Notes: generated by a model not told the origin, from the sequence alone. A stretch of 64,000 nucleotides of DNA from Sphingomonas sinipercae (GCF_011302055.1 NZ_CP049871.1:330501-394500); one strand, 5' to 3'; positions 26,757 through 36,999 are shown, numbered from the stretch's first letter. Numbers and translations: made by a program.

Positions 26757-27506
26757 TCATCGCGTGACGCTCCGCAATGCAGCGCGTGCCGCACTGGCGA
26801 TTGCCTCGCGCTTGGCGTCGTCGGTAATGCCTTCCCACAGGCCGGTGACGAACCCTTCCAGCAGCAGCGCCTTGGCCGATGCCGGATCCATGCCCCGCGA
26901 CATGGCGTAGAATAGCTGATCCTTGTCGAGCTCGCCGACCGTGGCGCCGTGCGCGCACTTCACGTCGTCGGCGTAGATTTCCAGTTCGGGCTTGGCATTG
27001 GCGGTTGCGCCGCGGTCGAGCAGCATCGCCTTGATCGACTGCTCGCCGTCGGTCTTCTGCGCGTCGCGCGCAACCTCGACCTTGCCGAGGTAGGAGCCGA
27101 TCGCCTTGCCGCCGAGCACGCTGCGCACCGTCTGGCGTGAGCGGCCGCTGGGTTCGAGATGGCGGACGTTGGTGACGACTTCGTTGTTCGAATTTCCGCC
27201 GCCGATGTTGGCGACGAACAGGTCGAACTCGGCGCCTTCGCGCATGTGCACGATGACTTCGGTGCGGCCGTAAACGGGCGCGAAGTTGAGCGCGAACAGC
27301 CGCATCCGCGCGCCGGCTTCAAGCTCGATGCAGAGACGGCGGACCTGCACGTCGTCGCCGGTCGGAAGCCAGACCTGCTCGTGCGTCCGCCCGGCCCCGA
27401 CCTCGACGATCGTCGGCTCGCCAAAATGGTCCCAGACCGATTTCAGCGCCTCCAGGTCGGCATAGCGCCATGCCTCCTGGGCGCGAGTGGGCAAGGGCGC
27501 GTTCAT
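26757..27506 (-). CDS. sufD: SufBCD scaffold subunit SufD
   Basis: A 249-residue protein of the SufB/SufD beta-helix family: EAWRYADLEALKSVW at the N-terminus, VRHLEPSGRSRQTVRSVL in the core, and the conserved C-terminal CAHGATVGELDKDQLFYAMSRG with the Cys and His of the SufB-SufD interface. It is short compared with E. coli SufD, as is common in alphaproteobacteria. It overlaps sufC by 4 bases. Confidence 0.94.
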   Translation of the reverse strand: MNAPLPTRAQEAWRYADLEALKSVWDHFGEPTIVEVGAGRTHEQVWLPTGDDVQVRRLCIELEAGARMRLFALNFAPVYGRTEVIVHMREGAEFDLFVANIGGGNSNNEVVTNVRHLEPSGRSRQTVRSVLGGKAIGSYLGKVEVARDAQKTDGEQSIKAMLLDRGATANAKPELEIYADDVKCAHGATVGELDKDQLFYAMSRGMDPASAKALLLEGFVTGLWEGITDDAKREAIASAARAALRSVTR

Positions 27507-28243
27507 GCGACTTCGACGTAGCCTTCGCGCTCGAGCTCGTGGGCGAGTTCCGGCCCGCCGCTGCGCTCGATTCGGCCGGCGCGGAGCACGTGGACTCGGT
27601 CGGGGCGAACGTAGTCGAGCAAGCGCTGGTAATGGGTGATCAGCAGCACGCCCTTGTCCGGCTTGCGCATGATGCTGTTGATGCCCGCGCCGACGGCTTT
27701 GAGCGCATCGATGTCGAGGCCGCTGTCCGTCTCGTCGAGGATCGCGAAGGTCGGATCGATGATGCCCATCTGCACCATTTCCGCCCGCTTCTTCTCGCCG
27801 CCGGAAAAGCCGACATTGACCGGCCGCTTGAGCATCTCGGCGTCCATGCCGAGCGCCGCGGCCTGTGCGCGCGCGAGCTTGATGAACTCGGCGCCCGACA
27901 GTTCCGCTTCGCCGCGCGACCGGCGCTGCGAGTTCAGGCTTTCGCGCAGGAATTGCAGGTACGAAACGCCGGGGATTTCGACGGGATATTGGAAGCCGAG
28001 GAACAGGCCGGCGGCGGCGCGCTCGTGCGGCTCGAAGGCGAGGAGGTCGGCGCCGCCGAACGTGGCGCTGCCGTCCGTGATTTCGTAGCCGGGCCGCCCC
28101 GCAAGCACATAAGCAAGCGTCGACTTGCCCGACCCGTTCGGCCCCATGATCGCATGCACTTCGCCCGCCGGCACGTGCAGCGATACGCCGTTTAGGATCG
28201 GCTTGTCGGCTACCGTCGCGTGGAGGTTGGTGATCTCAAGCAT
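27503..28243 (-). CDS. sufC: SUF scaffold ATPase SufC
   Basis: A 246-residue ABC-type ATPase that drives conformational change of SufBCD. The Walker A is IMGPNGSGKSTLAYV, the Q-loop LGFQYPVEIPGVS, the signature motif GFSGGEKKRAEM, and Walker B with the catalytic Glu is FAILDETDSGLDIDAL. The H-loop is LLITHYQRLL. I start at the ATG at 28243, which overlaps the stop of the DUF1330 gene by one base (TAATG). Confidence 0.96.
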   Translation of the reverse strand: MLEITNLHATVADKPILNGVSLHVPAGEVHAIMGPNGSGKSTLAYVLAGRPGYEITDGSATFGGADLLAFEPHERAAAGLFLGFQYPVEIPGVSYLQFLRESLNSQRRSRGEAELSGAEFIKLARAQAAALGMDAEMLKRPVNVGFSGGEKKRAEMVQMGIIDPTFAILDETDSGLDIDALKAVGAGINSIMRKPDKGVLLITHYQRLLDYVRPDRVHVLRAGRIERSGGPELAHELEREGYVEVA

Positions 28244-28535
28244 TAGAAACTTCTCACGATCCAGGAGTCGAGTTTCGCGCCGGCATCGCGGTCTTCGCAA
28301 ATCCGGAGGTATTCGGGCGAATTCAAGAAGGCGCGCGCCGCATCTTCGCTGCCGAAGCGGAGGATGACGATCTTGTCGACACCGGCACCGTCGCCATCGA
28401 ACGGCTTCGGCTCCTCGTCGGCCGCAAGTACCTGCCCGCCACTCGTCGCGAACACCGCCGGAAAGGCAGCGGCGTAGCGCAGGTAGCGTTCCTTGTCGGT
28501 GAACCGAAGGTTTGCGACGACGAGTGCACCAGCCA

Positions 28536-28536
<1 letters not shown>
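28243..28536 (-). CDS. DUF1330-like small protein within the suf operon
   Basis: A 97-residue protein with no signal peptide: MAGALVVANLRFTDKERYLR, YAAAFPAVFATSGGQVLA, VDKIVILRFGSEDAARAFLN and SPEYLRICEDR. This is the dimeric ferredoxin-like (alpha-beta barrel) DUF1330 pattern. No function is assigned to the family. It sits between sufB and sufC with one-base TGATG and TAATG overlaps at each end, so it is translated as part of the suf operon, which hints at but does not prove a role in cluster assembly. Confidence 0.8.
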
Positions 28537-30013
<1,477 letters not shown>

Positions 30014-30017
<4 letters not shown>

Positions 30018-30424
30018 TGATTGCTCGCAAGGGAGTGGAGGGTGACCGCGCCGAGCGCGCCGCGAACGGCGTTGCTGACGATGTTCATGTGCGGCTTCAC
30101 CCGGCAATGCGCGTCGAGCGCGCAGTCGGAAACTTCGTCGGAACCGCTGCACTGGGTCATTGCGATCGGGCCTTCGACCGCTTCGATGATGTCGGCCAGG
30201 CTGATCTGCTGCTCCGGGCGGGCGAGCGTGAAGCCGCCGCCGGCTCCGCGGACGCTGGAGAGCAGGCCGGCGCCCGCCAGCTTGCCCATCAGTTTCTGCG
30301 CGGTCGGAAGCGGTACGCCGGTTTCCTCGGCCAGCTCAGCCGCGGACAGCCGTTCGCCCGCGTCGCGGCGGGCGGCAGCGGTCATGATCACGACCGCATA
30401 ATCGGCGAGATGGGTCAGGCGCAT
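30014..30424 (-). CDS. Rrf2-family transcriptional regulator of the suf operon (IscR-like)
   Basis: A 136-residue winged-helix regulator. It starts [20 protein letters not shown] and has [21 protein letters not shown] as the DNA-recognition segment and [11 protein letters not shown] as the wing. Three cysteines in [18 protein letters not shown] are spaced as in Fe-S-binding Rrf2 proteins such as IscR. It is the first gene of the suf operon and probably senses cluster status and controls its own promoter. The operator and promoter candidates lie directly upstream. I cannot tell whether its regulon is limited to suf. Confidence 0.93.
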
Positions 30425-30429
30425 AGGCT

Positions 30430-30454
30430 AATTCGGAGCTTTCCAGTCCGATTT
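30430..30454. promoter_or_regulatory. Candidate regulator operator overlapping the suf -10 region
   Basis: An inverted repeat: AATTCGG (30430-30436), 11 bases, then CCGATTT (30448-30454). Six of the seven arm positions are complementary. It covers the -10 hexamer and probable transcription start of the suf promoter, a position suited to repression by the regulator encoded next to it. Confidence 0.45.
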
Positions 30455-30478
30455 AGGCGCTTGGCCGCGCAAAGACAA
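30450..30478 (-). promoter_or_regulatory. Sigma-70-like promoter of the suf operon
   Basis: On the minus strand TTGTCT (30478-30473) and TAAATC (30455-30450) are separated by exactly 17 bases, placing the start of transcription about 20 bases before the regulator ATG at 30424. The same -10 hexamer occurs upstream of rpoZ. The other strand of this 72-base gap holds the start of pyrD. Confidence 0.6.
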
Positions 30479-30496
30479 CCGGATAGGCGGGCAGCG

Positions 30497-31525
30497 ATGT
30501 CGCTTTACCGCCTTTTGCGCCCGGCGCTGTTCGCGATCGATGCGGAGCCGGCGCACCGGCTGGCCATCGCCGGACTGAAGCTTGGGCCGTCGGGTCAGCC
30601 GCCGCGGTTCGACCCGCGCCTGGCGAGCAGGGTTGCAGGCCTGGCCTTTCCCTCGCCGGTCGGGATGGCGGCCGGATTCGACAAGGATGCCGAAGTCTTC
30701 GCCCCATTGCTCGGCCATGGCTGGGGCTTCGTCGAGGTCGGCACCGTCACGCCGCTGCCGCAACCCGGCAATCCAAAGCCGCGCTCGTTTCGGCTGGCCG
30801 AGGACGAAGCGGCGATCAACCGCTTCGGCTTCAACAGCCTGGGGCAGGGTGCGGCGTTGGCAAGGCTTGCCAAGCGCGATCGGACCCGGGGAATCGTCGG
30901 GGTCAATATCGGCGCCAACAAGGACAGTCCCGACCGGATTGCCGATTACGCCGAGGGTGTCCGGCGGATGGCCGGGGCGGCGGATTACCTGACGATCAAC
31001 ATCAGCTCCCCCAACACGCCGGGGCTGCGCGCGCTTCAGGATGAAGGCGCGCTGCGGGCGCTGCTGGCCGCGGTCAGGGACGCGCACAGCCCGGTCCCGG
31101 TGTTCCTGAAGGTCGCGCCGGACCAGTCGGAAGGCGAGCCGGAGCAGATCGTGCGGGCCGCGATCGACCATGGCATCGACGCGCTGGTCGTCGGCAATAC
31201 GACGATTACGCGTCCGTTGTTGAAATCGCGGTACGGCGGTGAAAGCGGCGGGCTTTCGGGGCAGCCGCTCAAGCCGCTCGCGCTCGACGCGCTGCGCCGT
31301 TTCCGCAAGGCTAGCGGCGGGCAGTTGCCGCTGATCGGAGTCGGCGGAATTGGCTCGGTCGACGATGCCTGGGAACGGATCCGCGCCGGTGCCAACCTGG
31401 TGCAGCTGTACACGGCAATGATCTACGAAGGACCCGGCATTGGGCGCCGCATCGCCGAGGGCCTCGCGCGCAAGCTGGACGAGGCCGGCTTCGCCAGCAT
31501 TGCCGAGGCGGTTGGGAGCGAGTAG
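30497..31525 (+). CDS. pyrD: Class 2 dihydroorotate dehydrogenase (quinone)
   Basis: A 342-residue membrane-associated FMN enzyme that oxidises dihydroorotate to orotate in pyrimidine synthesis, passing electrons to quinone. The N-terminal helix MSLYRLLRPALFAIDAEPAHRL is the class 2 quinone-tunnel extension. GMAAGFDKDAEV, FVEVGTVTPLPQPGNPKPR, the TINISSPNTPGLR catalytic-Ser region, FLKVAPD and VVGNTT follow. I start at 30497, just past the suf promoter region; the longer frame upstream is shadow. It lies 9 bases before the gamma-glutamyltransferase gene. Confidence 0.96.
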   Translation: MSLYRLLRPALFAIDAEPAHRLAIAGLKLGPSGQPPRFDPRLASRVAGLAFPSPVGMAAGFDKDAEVFAPLLGHGWGFVEVGTVTPLPQPGNPKPRSFRLAEDEAAINRFGFNSLGQGAALARLAKRDRTRGIVGVNIGANKDSPDRIADYAEGVRRMAGAADYLTINISSPNTPGLRALQDEGALRALLAAVRDAHSPVPVFLKVAPDQSEGEPEQIVRAAIDHGIDALVVGNTTITRPLLKSRYGGESGGLSGQPLKPLALDALRRFRKASGGQLPLIGVGGIGSVDDAWERIRAGANLVQLYTAMIYEGPGIGRRIAEGLARKLDEAGFASIAEAVGSE

Positions 31526-31534
31526 CCGACGCCG

Positions 31535-33244
31535 ATGCGTCGCCTGTCCCTGATCGCCGCCGCCGGCCTGATGTCGCTTGGAGGGTGCGCAGCCCCCGTC
31601 GCCATCGTTCCCGCTGCACCCGCCCCCGCCACCCAAAGCCCCGGCATGGTCAGCGCCGCCGACCCGCGCGCGGCGCAGGCGGGTGCCGAAATCCTTCGCG
31701 CGGGCGGAAGCGCGGCGGACTCAGCCATCGCGACGCTGGTCGCACTGACGGTGGTCGAACCGCAAAGCTCGGGCATCGGCGGCGGTGGATTCCTCGTCTA
31801 CTCGGCGGGCGGGCAGCAGCCGCTGACCATCGACGGGCGTGAGACCGCACCGGCGGCCGCCGACGGGAAATGGTTTTACGAAGACGGCAAGCCGATGCCG
31901 ATCGACCGGGCGATTCCCGGCGGGAAAAGCGTCGGCGTGCCCGGCAACGTGCAGCTGATGGCGCAGGCCCATCGCCGCTTCGGCAGGCTGCTGTGGGCGC
32001 GGCTGTTCGATCCAGCGATCAGGCTGGCCCGCGACGGGTTTGCGGTCACGCCGCGATTTCGCGAGTCGCTCGACCGGTTTCGTGCGACCGGCGCACTATC
32101 GCCCGAAGCGCGGGCCCTGTTCTATGCCGGGAACGGCGAGCCGAAGCCCGTAGGCGCGATGGTGCGCAACCCCGTCCTCGCCGAATATCTCGAGCATCTG
32201 GCCGCGGCGGGTCCCGACAGCTTTTACCGGGGCGGCAACGCCCACGCGATCGTCGCGACGGTCAACGGCAGCCGGCTGAACCCGTCGCGGATGTCGGCGC
32301 CGGACATTGCAGCTTATCGGGCGATCCCGCGCGAAGCGGTCTGCGGCACCTATCGCGGCTACCGGATTTGCGGGATGGGGCCGCCCTCGTCCGGCGCGAC
32401 GACGGTCTATGCAATCCTCAAGCAGCTCGAGCGGTTCGACCTTGGCCGGCTCGGGCCCGGATCCCCGACCAGCTGGCATTTGTTCGCCGAATCGACCCGG
32501 CTCGCCTTCGCCGACCGCGACATTTACCTGGCCGACCCGTCGTTCGTCCGGGTGCCGGTCGCAGGGCTGACCGACGCCCGCTACCTGGCCTCACGATCGG
32601 CGATGATTTCGCCGACCAAGACCTTAACGGGGGTCGTTGCCGGAGACCCGGTTGGTGCGCCGCCAGCCTGCCCCGCGCCACCGGCGGCCGAGGCCGGCAC
32701 GTCGCACTTCGTTGCCGTCGACCGCTGGGGCAATGTCGCCTCCCTGACCTCGACCATCGAAAGCGCGTTCGGCTCGGGGCTGATGGTCAACGGCTATTAC
32801 CTCAATAACGAACTCACCGACTTCAATTTCGAACCGGTCAGGAACGGCTGCGCCGTCGCGAACCGGGTCGAAGGCGGCAAGCGGCCGCGCAGTTCGATGA
32901 GCCCGACCATCGTCTATGGCCCGGACGGCGACGTGCGGCTCGCCGTCGGCGCGGCGGGCGGAGCGACGATCATCGCCCAGGTCGCCAAGGCAATCATCGG
33001 CGTGGTCGACTGGAAGCTGAGCGCGCAGGACGCGATTGCCTTGCCGATGCTGTTCGCGCCCGGCGACACCGTGCTGGTCGAAAAGGGCACCAGCCTGGAA
33101 GCGATGATCCCGGCGCTGGAGAAGCTTGGCCACAAGGTCGTGGCGCGTGACGGCGGCTTCAAAGCGAACGCCATCGAACGCATCGACGGGCGCTGGGTCG
33201 GGGCCGCCGATCCGCGCAGCGAGGGCACGGCGGTCGCGCAATGA
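31535..33244 (+). CDS. ggt: Gamma-glutamyltransferase, probable lipoprotein
   Basis: A 569-residue precursor of the autoprocessing Ntn-hydrolase that cleaves gamma-glutamyl bonds, for example of glutathione. A lipoprotein signal (LIAAAGLMSLGGC) leads to SGIGGGGFLVY and GREtAPAAAD-type N-terminal motifs. The processing site is AGTSHFVAVDRWGNVASLT, where the Thr becomes the catalytic N-terminus of the small subunit. The small subunit has FGSGLMVNGYYLNNELTDF and GKRPRSSMSPTIV. It overlaps the acyl-CoA synthetase by 4 bases. Confidence 0.94.
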   Translation: MRRLSLIAAAGLMSLGGCAAPVAIVPAAPAPATQSPGMVSAADPRAAQAGAEILRAGGSAADSAIATLVALTVVEPQSSGIGGGGFLVYSAGGQQPLTIDGRETAPAAADGKWFYEDGKPMPIDRAIPGGKSVGVPGNVQLMAQAHRRFGRLLWARLFDPAIRLARDGFAVTPRFRESLDRFRATGALSPEARALFYAGNGEPKPVGAMVRNPVLAEYLEHLAAAGPDSFYRGGNAHAIVATVNGSRLNPSRMSAPDIAAYRAIPREAVCGTYRGYRICGMGPPSSGATTVYAILKQLERFDLGRLGPGSPTSWHLFAESTRLAFADRDIYLADPSFVRVPVAGLTDARYLASRSAMISPTKTLTGVVAGDPVGAPPACPAPPAAEAGTSHFVAVDRWGNVASLTSTIESAFGSGLMVNGYYLNNELTDFNFEPVRNGCAVANRVEGGKRPRSSMSPTIVYGPDGDVRLAVGAAGGATIIAQVAKAIIGVVDWKLSAQDAIALPMLFAPGDTVLVEKGTSLEAMIPALEKLGHKVVARDGGFKANAIERIDGRWVGAADPRSEGTAVAQ

Positions 33245-35010
33245 AGCAGGCCCGGCAGCTCGAGCATTTCGACAGCCTGGTCGACATGTTCCTGGCCCGC
33301 GTGCGCGAAAAGGGCGACGCGCCGTTCCTTTGGGGCAAGCGCGACAAGCAGTGGCAATCGGTCAGCTGGAACGAGGCGGCGCGACAGGTTGGCGCCTTTG
33401 CCGCGAGCCTGCGCAAGATTGGATTGAAGGCCGGCGACCGCGTCATGCTGGTCAGCGAGAACCGGCCCGAATGGCTGATCGCCGACCTTGCGATCATGGC
33501 CGCGGGCTGCGTGACCGTTCCCACCTACATCACCAACACCAGCCGCGATCACGGGCATATCCTGGGCAATTCCGGCGCCAAGGCAGTGATTGTATCAAGC
33601 CGCAAGCTGGCGAAGACGTTGCTGCCCGCAGTGCTGTTCGCGTCCGAATGCCACCATGTCATCGGCATTGAAGATGTCGCGCCGCCGCAGGGTGTCGAAG
33701 GCACCAGCTTCCATTCGTGGGCCGACATGATCGGCGGCGACGGCGACCTCGCGGCGATGACCGAGCGGGTCAAGGCGATGCGCCGGTCCGACCTTGCCTG
33801 TATCATCTACACCAGCGGCACCGGCGGCGCGCCGCGCGGCGTCATGCAGCATCACGGCGCCATCCTGCACAATGTCGCGGGCGCGACCGACGTCATCTCC
33901 ACCGATTTCGGCTGGGCCGACGAAGTCTTCCTGTCGTTCCTTCCGGCCAGCCACGCGCTTGAGCATACCGGCGGCCAGATGTTCCCCGTCGGGCTTGGCG
34001 CGCAAATCTATTATGCGGAAAGCCTGGAGAAACTCGCCGCTAACATCGAGGAGACGAAGCCGACGATCATGATCGTCGTGCCGCGCTTGTTCGAGATGCT
34101 GCGCACGCGCATCCTCAAGGCCCTGGAAGGCGGCGGCGGCGTATCGCGTTACCTGTTCAAGCGGGCGATGCAGATCGGCCAGCACAAATATGACGGCAGG
34201 CTCAAGCCGTGGGACCTGCCGATGGACCGGTTGCTGGAGCTGACCGTCCGCAAGAAGGTGCGGGCAAAGGTCGGTGGGCGGACCAAGGCCTGGGTTTCCG
34301 GCGGGGCGCCGCTCAACCCCGAAATCGGAATCTTCTTCCAGTCGCTCGGGATCACCTTCCTCCAGGGCTATGGCCAGACCGAGGCGGCTCCGGTGATCAG
34401 CGCCAACCGGCTCAAGAGCGGCATTCGGCTCGACACGGTCGGGCCGCCGCTCAAAGACACCGAAGTCAGGATCGCGCCCGACGGCGAGATCATGGTCCGC
34501 GGCGAACTGGTAATGCACGGTTATTGGCGCAACCCGGAAGAAACGGCGCGGGTGCTTCAGGACCCCGGTGACGGGACTGGCGTCTGGCTGGCGACCGGCG
34601 ACGTCGGCCATTTCGACGACAAGGGCCGGATCGTCATCACCGACCGCAAGAAGGACATCATCGTCAACGACAAGGGCGATAATATCGCCCCTCAGCGCGT
34701 CGAGGGGATGCTGACGCTGCAGCCGGAAATCGCGCAGGCAATGGTGTTCGGCGACCGCAAGCCGCACCTCGTCGCGCTGCTGGTCCCGGACCCGGAAATT
34801 GCCGGCAAGGCCGATGTGCAGCAGCGGTTGTCGGCGGCGGTCGATCGCGTCAATCGCGAGCTGTCGGTAATCGAACGGGTGCGCCGCTTCACGCTCTGCG
34901 AAACGCCGTTCACGGTCGAGAACGAGCAACTGACCCCGTCGATGAAGATCCGCCGCCACGTCATCACCGCCGCCTATCGGGAGCGGCTGGCGGGCCTTTA
35001 CGGCCGCTAG
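33241..35010 (+). CDS. AMP-forming long-chain acyl-CoA synthetase
   Basis: A 589-residue adenylate-forming enzyme of the long-chain fatty acyl-CoA ligase group. The P-loop-like motif is CIIYTSGTGGAPRGVMQHHG; SFLPASHALEHTGG, AWVSGGAPLNPEIGIFFQS, QGYGQTEAAPV, WLATGDVGHFDDKGRIVITD and RKKDIIVNDKGDNIAP follow in order. The C-terminal lysine motif is near TPSMKIRRH. It is the last gene of the pyrD-ggt-acs rightward unit and overlaps the convergent lipoprotein gene by 4 bases. Confidence 0.93.
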   Translation: MKQARQLEHFDSLVDMFLARVREKGDAPFLWGKRDKQWQSVSWNEAARQVGAFAASLRKIGLKAGDRVMLVSENRPEWLIADLAIMAAGCVTVPTYITNTSRDHGHILGNSGAKAVIVSSRKLAKTLLPAVLFASECHHVIGIEDVAPPQGVEGTSFHSWADMIGGDGDLAAMTERVKAMRRSDLACIIYTSGTGGAPRGVMQHHGAILHNVAGATDVISTDFGWADEVFLSFLPASHALEHTGGQMFPVGLGAQIYYAESLEKLAANIEETKPTIMIVVPRLFEMLRTRILKALEGGGGVSRYLFKRAMQIGQHKYDGRLKPWDLPMDRLLELTVRKKVRAKVGGRTKAWVSGGAPLNPEIGIFFQSLGITFLQGYGQTEAAPVISANRLKSGIRLDTVGPPLKDTEVRIAPDGEIMVRGELVMHGYWRNPEETARVLQDPGDGTGVWLATGDVGHFDDKGRIVITDRKKDIIVNDKGDNIAPQRVEGMLTLQPEIAQAMVFGDRKPHLVALLVPDPEIAGKADVQQRLSAAVDRVNRELSVIERVRRFTLCETPFTVENEQLTPSMKIRRHVITAAYRERLAGLYGR

Positions 35011-35414
35011 CGGGCGACCTTCGCGTAGGGCGTGAACGCGCCCAGCGCGCAGCTGCCGCGCAACATGCCGGAACGCAGGTCGCGAACCTCGGCGATGTCG
35101 CCGCGGCAAAGCTGGCCGCCGCCAAGCGAGCGGGTCACCAGGGTATAGCCGGGCTGTCCAAGCCCATTGCACGCCCCTTCGATATCGTTGCGATAGATCG
35201 TCCGGCCGGAACCGAAGAGGATCGTCTGCGGTCCGATCGCCCGCATTTCGGCGGTGTCATGACGCGGCAGGCAGTCGCGCGGCGCGCCGGCCGTCCTGCC
35301 CGCGAGTTCGGCCGAGAGCTCGCTCTGCGCACGCGCCGAAAGGCCCGCCGGCGGCTGAACGGTGCAGCCGCCGGCCAGGCAGGGTGCCAGCAGCAGGAAC
35401 GGCTTTACACTCAT
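35007..35414 (-). CDS. Small lipoprotein, tandem paralogue B (DUF6491-like)
   Basis: A 135-residue protein with a lipoprotein signal (FLLLAPCLAGGC). The mature part closely parallels its upstream neighbour: RDCLPRHDT, IGPQTILFGSGRTIYRNDIEGACNGL, YTLVTRS, LCRGDIAEVRDLRSGM and a final GSCALGAFTPYAK. The shared pattern resembles the DUF6491 proteins of proteobacteria; function is unknown. The ATG at 35414 overlaps the neighbour's stop (ATGA), and the end overlaps the convergent synthetase. Confidence 0.8.
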   Translation of the reverse strand: MSVKPFLLLAPCLAGGCTVQPPAGLSARAQSELSAELAGRTAGAPRDCLPRHDTAEMRAIGPQTILFGSGRTIYRNDIEGACNGLGQPGYTLVTRSLGGGQLCRGDIAEVRDLRSGMLRGSCALGAFTPYAKVAR

Positions 35415-35812
35415 GGCTTCGTGTAGGGGACGAAGTCGCCGAGCGAACAATTGCCGACCGTCATCCCGCTGCGCACATCGGCAACCCGCGCAATGTCGCC
35501 GCTGCACAGGTTGGTCGAGGGCGAGCGCGTGACCAGCGAGTAGAAGCCGCTGCCAAGCTGGCTGCACCCGCCGGGCGGATCGTTGCGGTAAATCGTGCGG
35601 CCGCTGCGGAACAGGATCGTGTTGTCGTCGATGACGATCATTTCCCGGCGCTGGTTGGGCTGCAGGCATGACAGCGCGGGACCGGCGACGCGGCCGGCGA
35701 GCAACTGCTGCAGGCGACCCTGCGCCTGGCTGGTTCTCGACGCTGGCAACACCTCCGCGGCGCACCCGACGAGGGTGGCGGAAAGGAGCAGGACGGCGAT
35801 GCTACGAGTCAT
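35411..35812 (-). CDS. Small lipoprotein, tandem paralogue A (DUF6491-like)
   Basis: A 133-residue protein with a lipoprotein signal (SIAVLLLSATLVGC). Its core (LSCLQPNQRR, IDDNTILFRSGRTIYRNDPPGGC, YSLVTRSPSTNLCSGDIARV, DVRSGM, GNCSLGDFVPYTK) matches the downstream gene along its length, including four Cys positions, so the pair arose by tandem duplication. A perfect AGGAGG lies just before the start. No function is known; the conserved Cys suggest disulfides in the periplasm. Confidence 0.82.
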   Translation of the reverse strand: MTRSIAVLLLSATLVGCAAEVLPASRTSQAQGRLQQLLAGRVAGPALSCLQPNQRREMIVIDDNTILFRSGRTIYRNDPPGGCSQLGSGFYSLVTRSPSTNLCSGDIARVADVRSGMTVGNCSLGDFVPYTKP

Positions 35813-35863
35813 GGCGACCTCCTGAAATGGGCGTTCCGCTTTCCAAACAAGCGCTCGACGAGC

Positions 35864-36583
35864 TTAACCGAAGCTGTCTTTTTCGCTGCGCAGGCGCGCG
35901 AACTTTTCGACGCCTGGACTACGAACGAAAGGGTTGGTCGCCCGTTCCTGCGCGACCGTGGTCGGAAGCGTGATTTCGCCGCGGCCGCGCATCGCGGTGA
36001 CGGCGGCCAAGCGCTCGGCGATGGCGGCGCTTTCCGGCTCGGCATGCGCGGCGAACCGGGCGTTGCCCAGCGTATATTCGTGCGCGCAATAAAGGCGCGT
36101 GTCGGGCGACAGGCCGGCAATCCGCTGCAGCGCGTCGAACATCTGCGCGGCCGTGCCCTCGAACAGGCGCCCGCAGCCCATGGCGAAGATCGTGTCGCCG
36201 ACGAATGCGATGCCGTCCGCCTCGAACACCAGGCCGATGTGGTCGAGCGTATGGCCGGGAATTTCGATCACTCGGCCGACGTGCGCGCCTAGGCGGATTT
36301 CAGCCCTTTCGCGCAATTCGACATCGCGGCCGGGAATGCGCTCGCCCGCCGGGCCGGAAACGGTCGCTCGCGCCGCATCCTTGACGGCCAGGTTCCCGCC
36401 GGTGTGGTCGGGGTGCCAATGCGTGTTCCAGACCTGGCTGATGCGCCACCCGCGCCGCTCGGCTTCGGCCAGCACCGGCACGGCGTCGCCGGGGTCGACG
36501 ACCGCGGTTTCACCGCTGTCGGGATCGTGAACCAGCCAGATGTAATTATCGCTGAAGGCAGGGACCGGGACGATCTCCAGCAT
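35864..36583 (-). CDS. gloB: Hydroxyacylglutathione hydrolase (glyoxalase II)
   Basis: A 239-residue metallo-beta-lactamase-fold hydrolase that splits lactoylglutathione to lactate and glutathione. NYIWLVHD, the dinuclear metal motif NTHWHPDHTGGN, VIEIPGHTLDHIG, FVGDTIFAMGCGRLFEG and CAHEYTLGN are present. The start at 36583 makes a TGATG overlap with the glyoxalase-family gene upstream, so the two parts of methylglyoxal detoxification appear co-translated. Confidence 0.94.
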   Translation of the reverse strand: MLEIVPVPAFSDNYIWLVHDPDSGETAVVDPGDAVPVLAEAERRGWRISQVWNTHWHPDHTGGNLAVKDAARATVSGPAGERIPGRDVELRERAEIRLGAHVGRVIEIPGHTLDHIGLVFEADGIAFVGDTIFAMGCGRLFEGTAAQMFDALQRIAGLSPDTRLYCAHEYTLGNARFAAHAEPESAAIAERLAAVTAMRGRGEITLPTTVAQERATNPFVRSPGVEKFARLRSEKDSFG

Positions 36584-36999
36584 CACCATTCGCCGCTGTT
36601 CGGCATCGACGCCCAGGGCTCGGCGGGCGCGAGCGCCGCGTCCTTCTGCAGCAGTTCGATAGAGATGTTGTCGGGCGAGCGCACGAAGGCCATCCGCCCA
36701 TCGCGCGGCGGCCGGTTGATGGTCACGCCGGCGTCCATCAATTGCTGGCACAGCGCGTAAATGTCGTCGACCTGGTACGCCAAGTGGCCGAAGTTGCGGC
36801 CGCCGGGATAAGCGTCGGACTGATCCCAATTGTGGGTCAATTCCACCTCCGCATCCTCGCCCGGAACGCCCAGGAAAATTAGCGTGAAACGACCGCCTTC
36901 ATTGTCCATCCGCCGGCGCTCTTCGAGCCCGAGGAGGGTGAAGAAGCCAATGGTGGCCTCCGGGTCTTTGACGCGAAGCATGGTGTGGAGGAAGCGCAT
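36583..36999 (-). CDS. gloA: VOC-family lactoylglutathione lyase (glyoxalase I)
   Basis: A 138-residue metal-dependent enzyme: MRFLHTMLRVKDPEATIGFF, GLEERRRMDNEGGRFTLIFL, VELTHNWDQ, FGHLAYQVDDI and FVRSPDNISIELLQ. The His and Glu of HTMLR, ELTHNW, FGHLAY and IELL sit where glyoxalase I binds its metal. The position next to gloB supports the function. I start at 36999; an ATG at 37041 lies in the upstream gene. Confidence 0.92.
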   Translation of the reverse strand: MRFLHTMLRVKDPEATIGFFTLLGLEERRRMDNEGGRFTLIFLGVPGEDAEVELTHNWDQSDAYPGGRNFGHLAYQVDDIYALCQQLMDAGVTINRPPRDGRMAFVRSPDNISIELLQKDAALAPAEPWASMPNSGEW

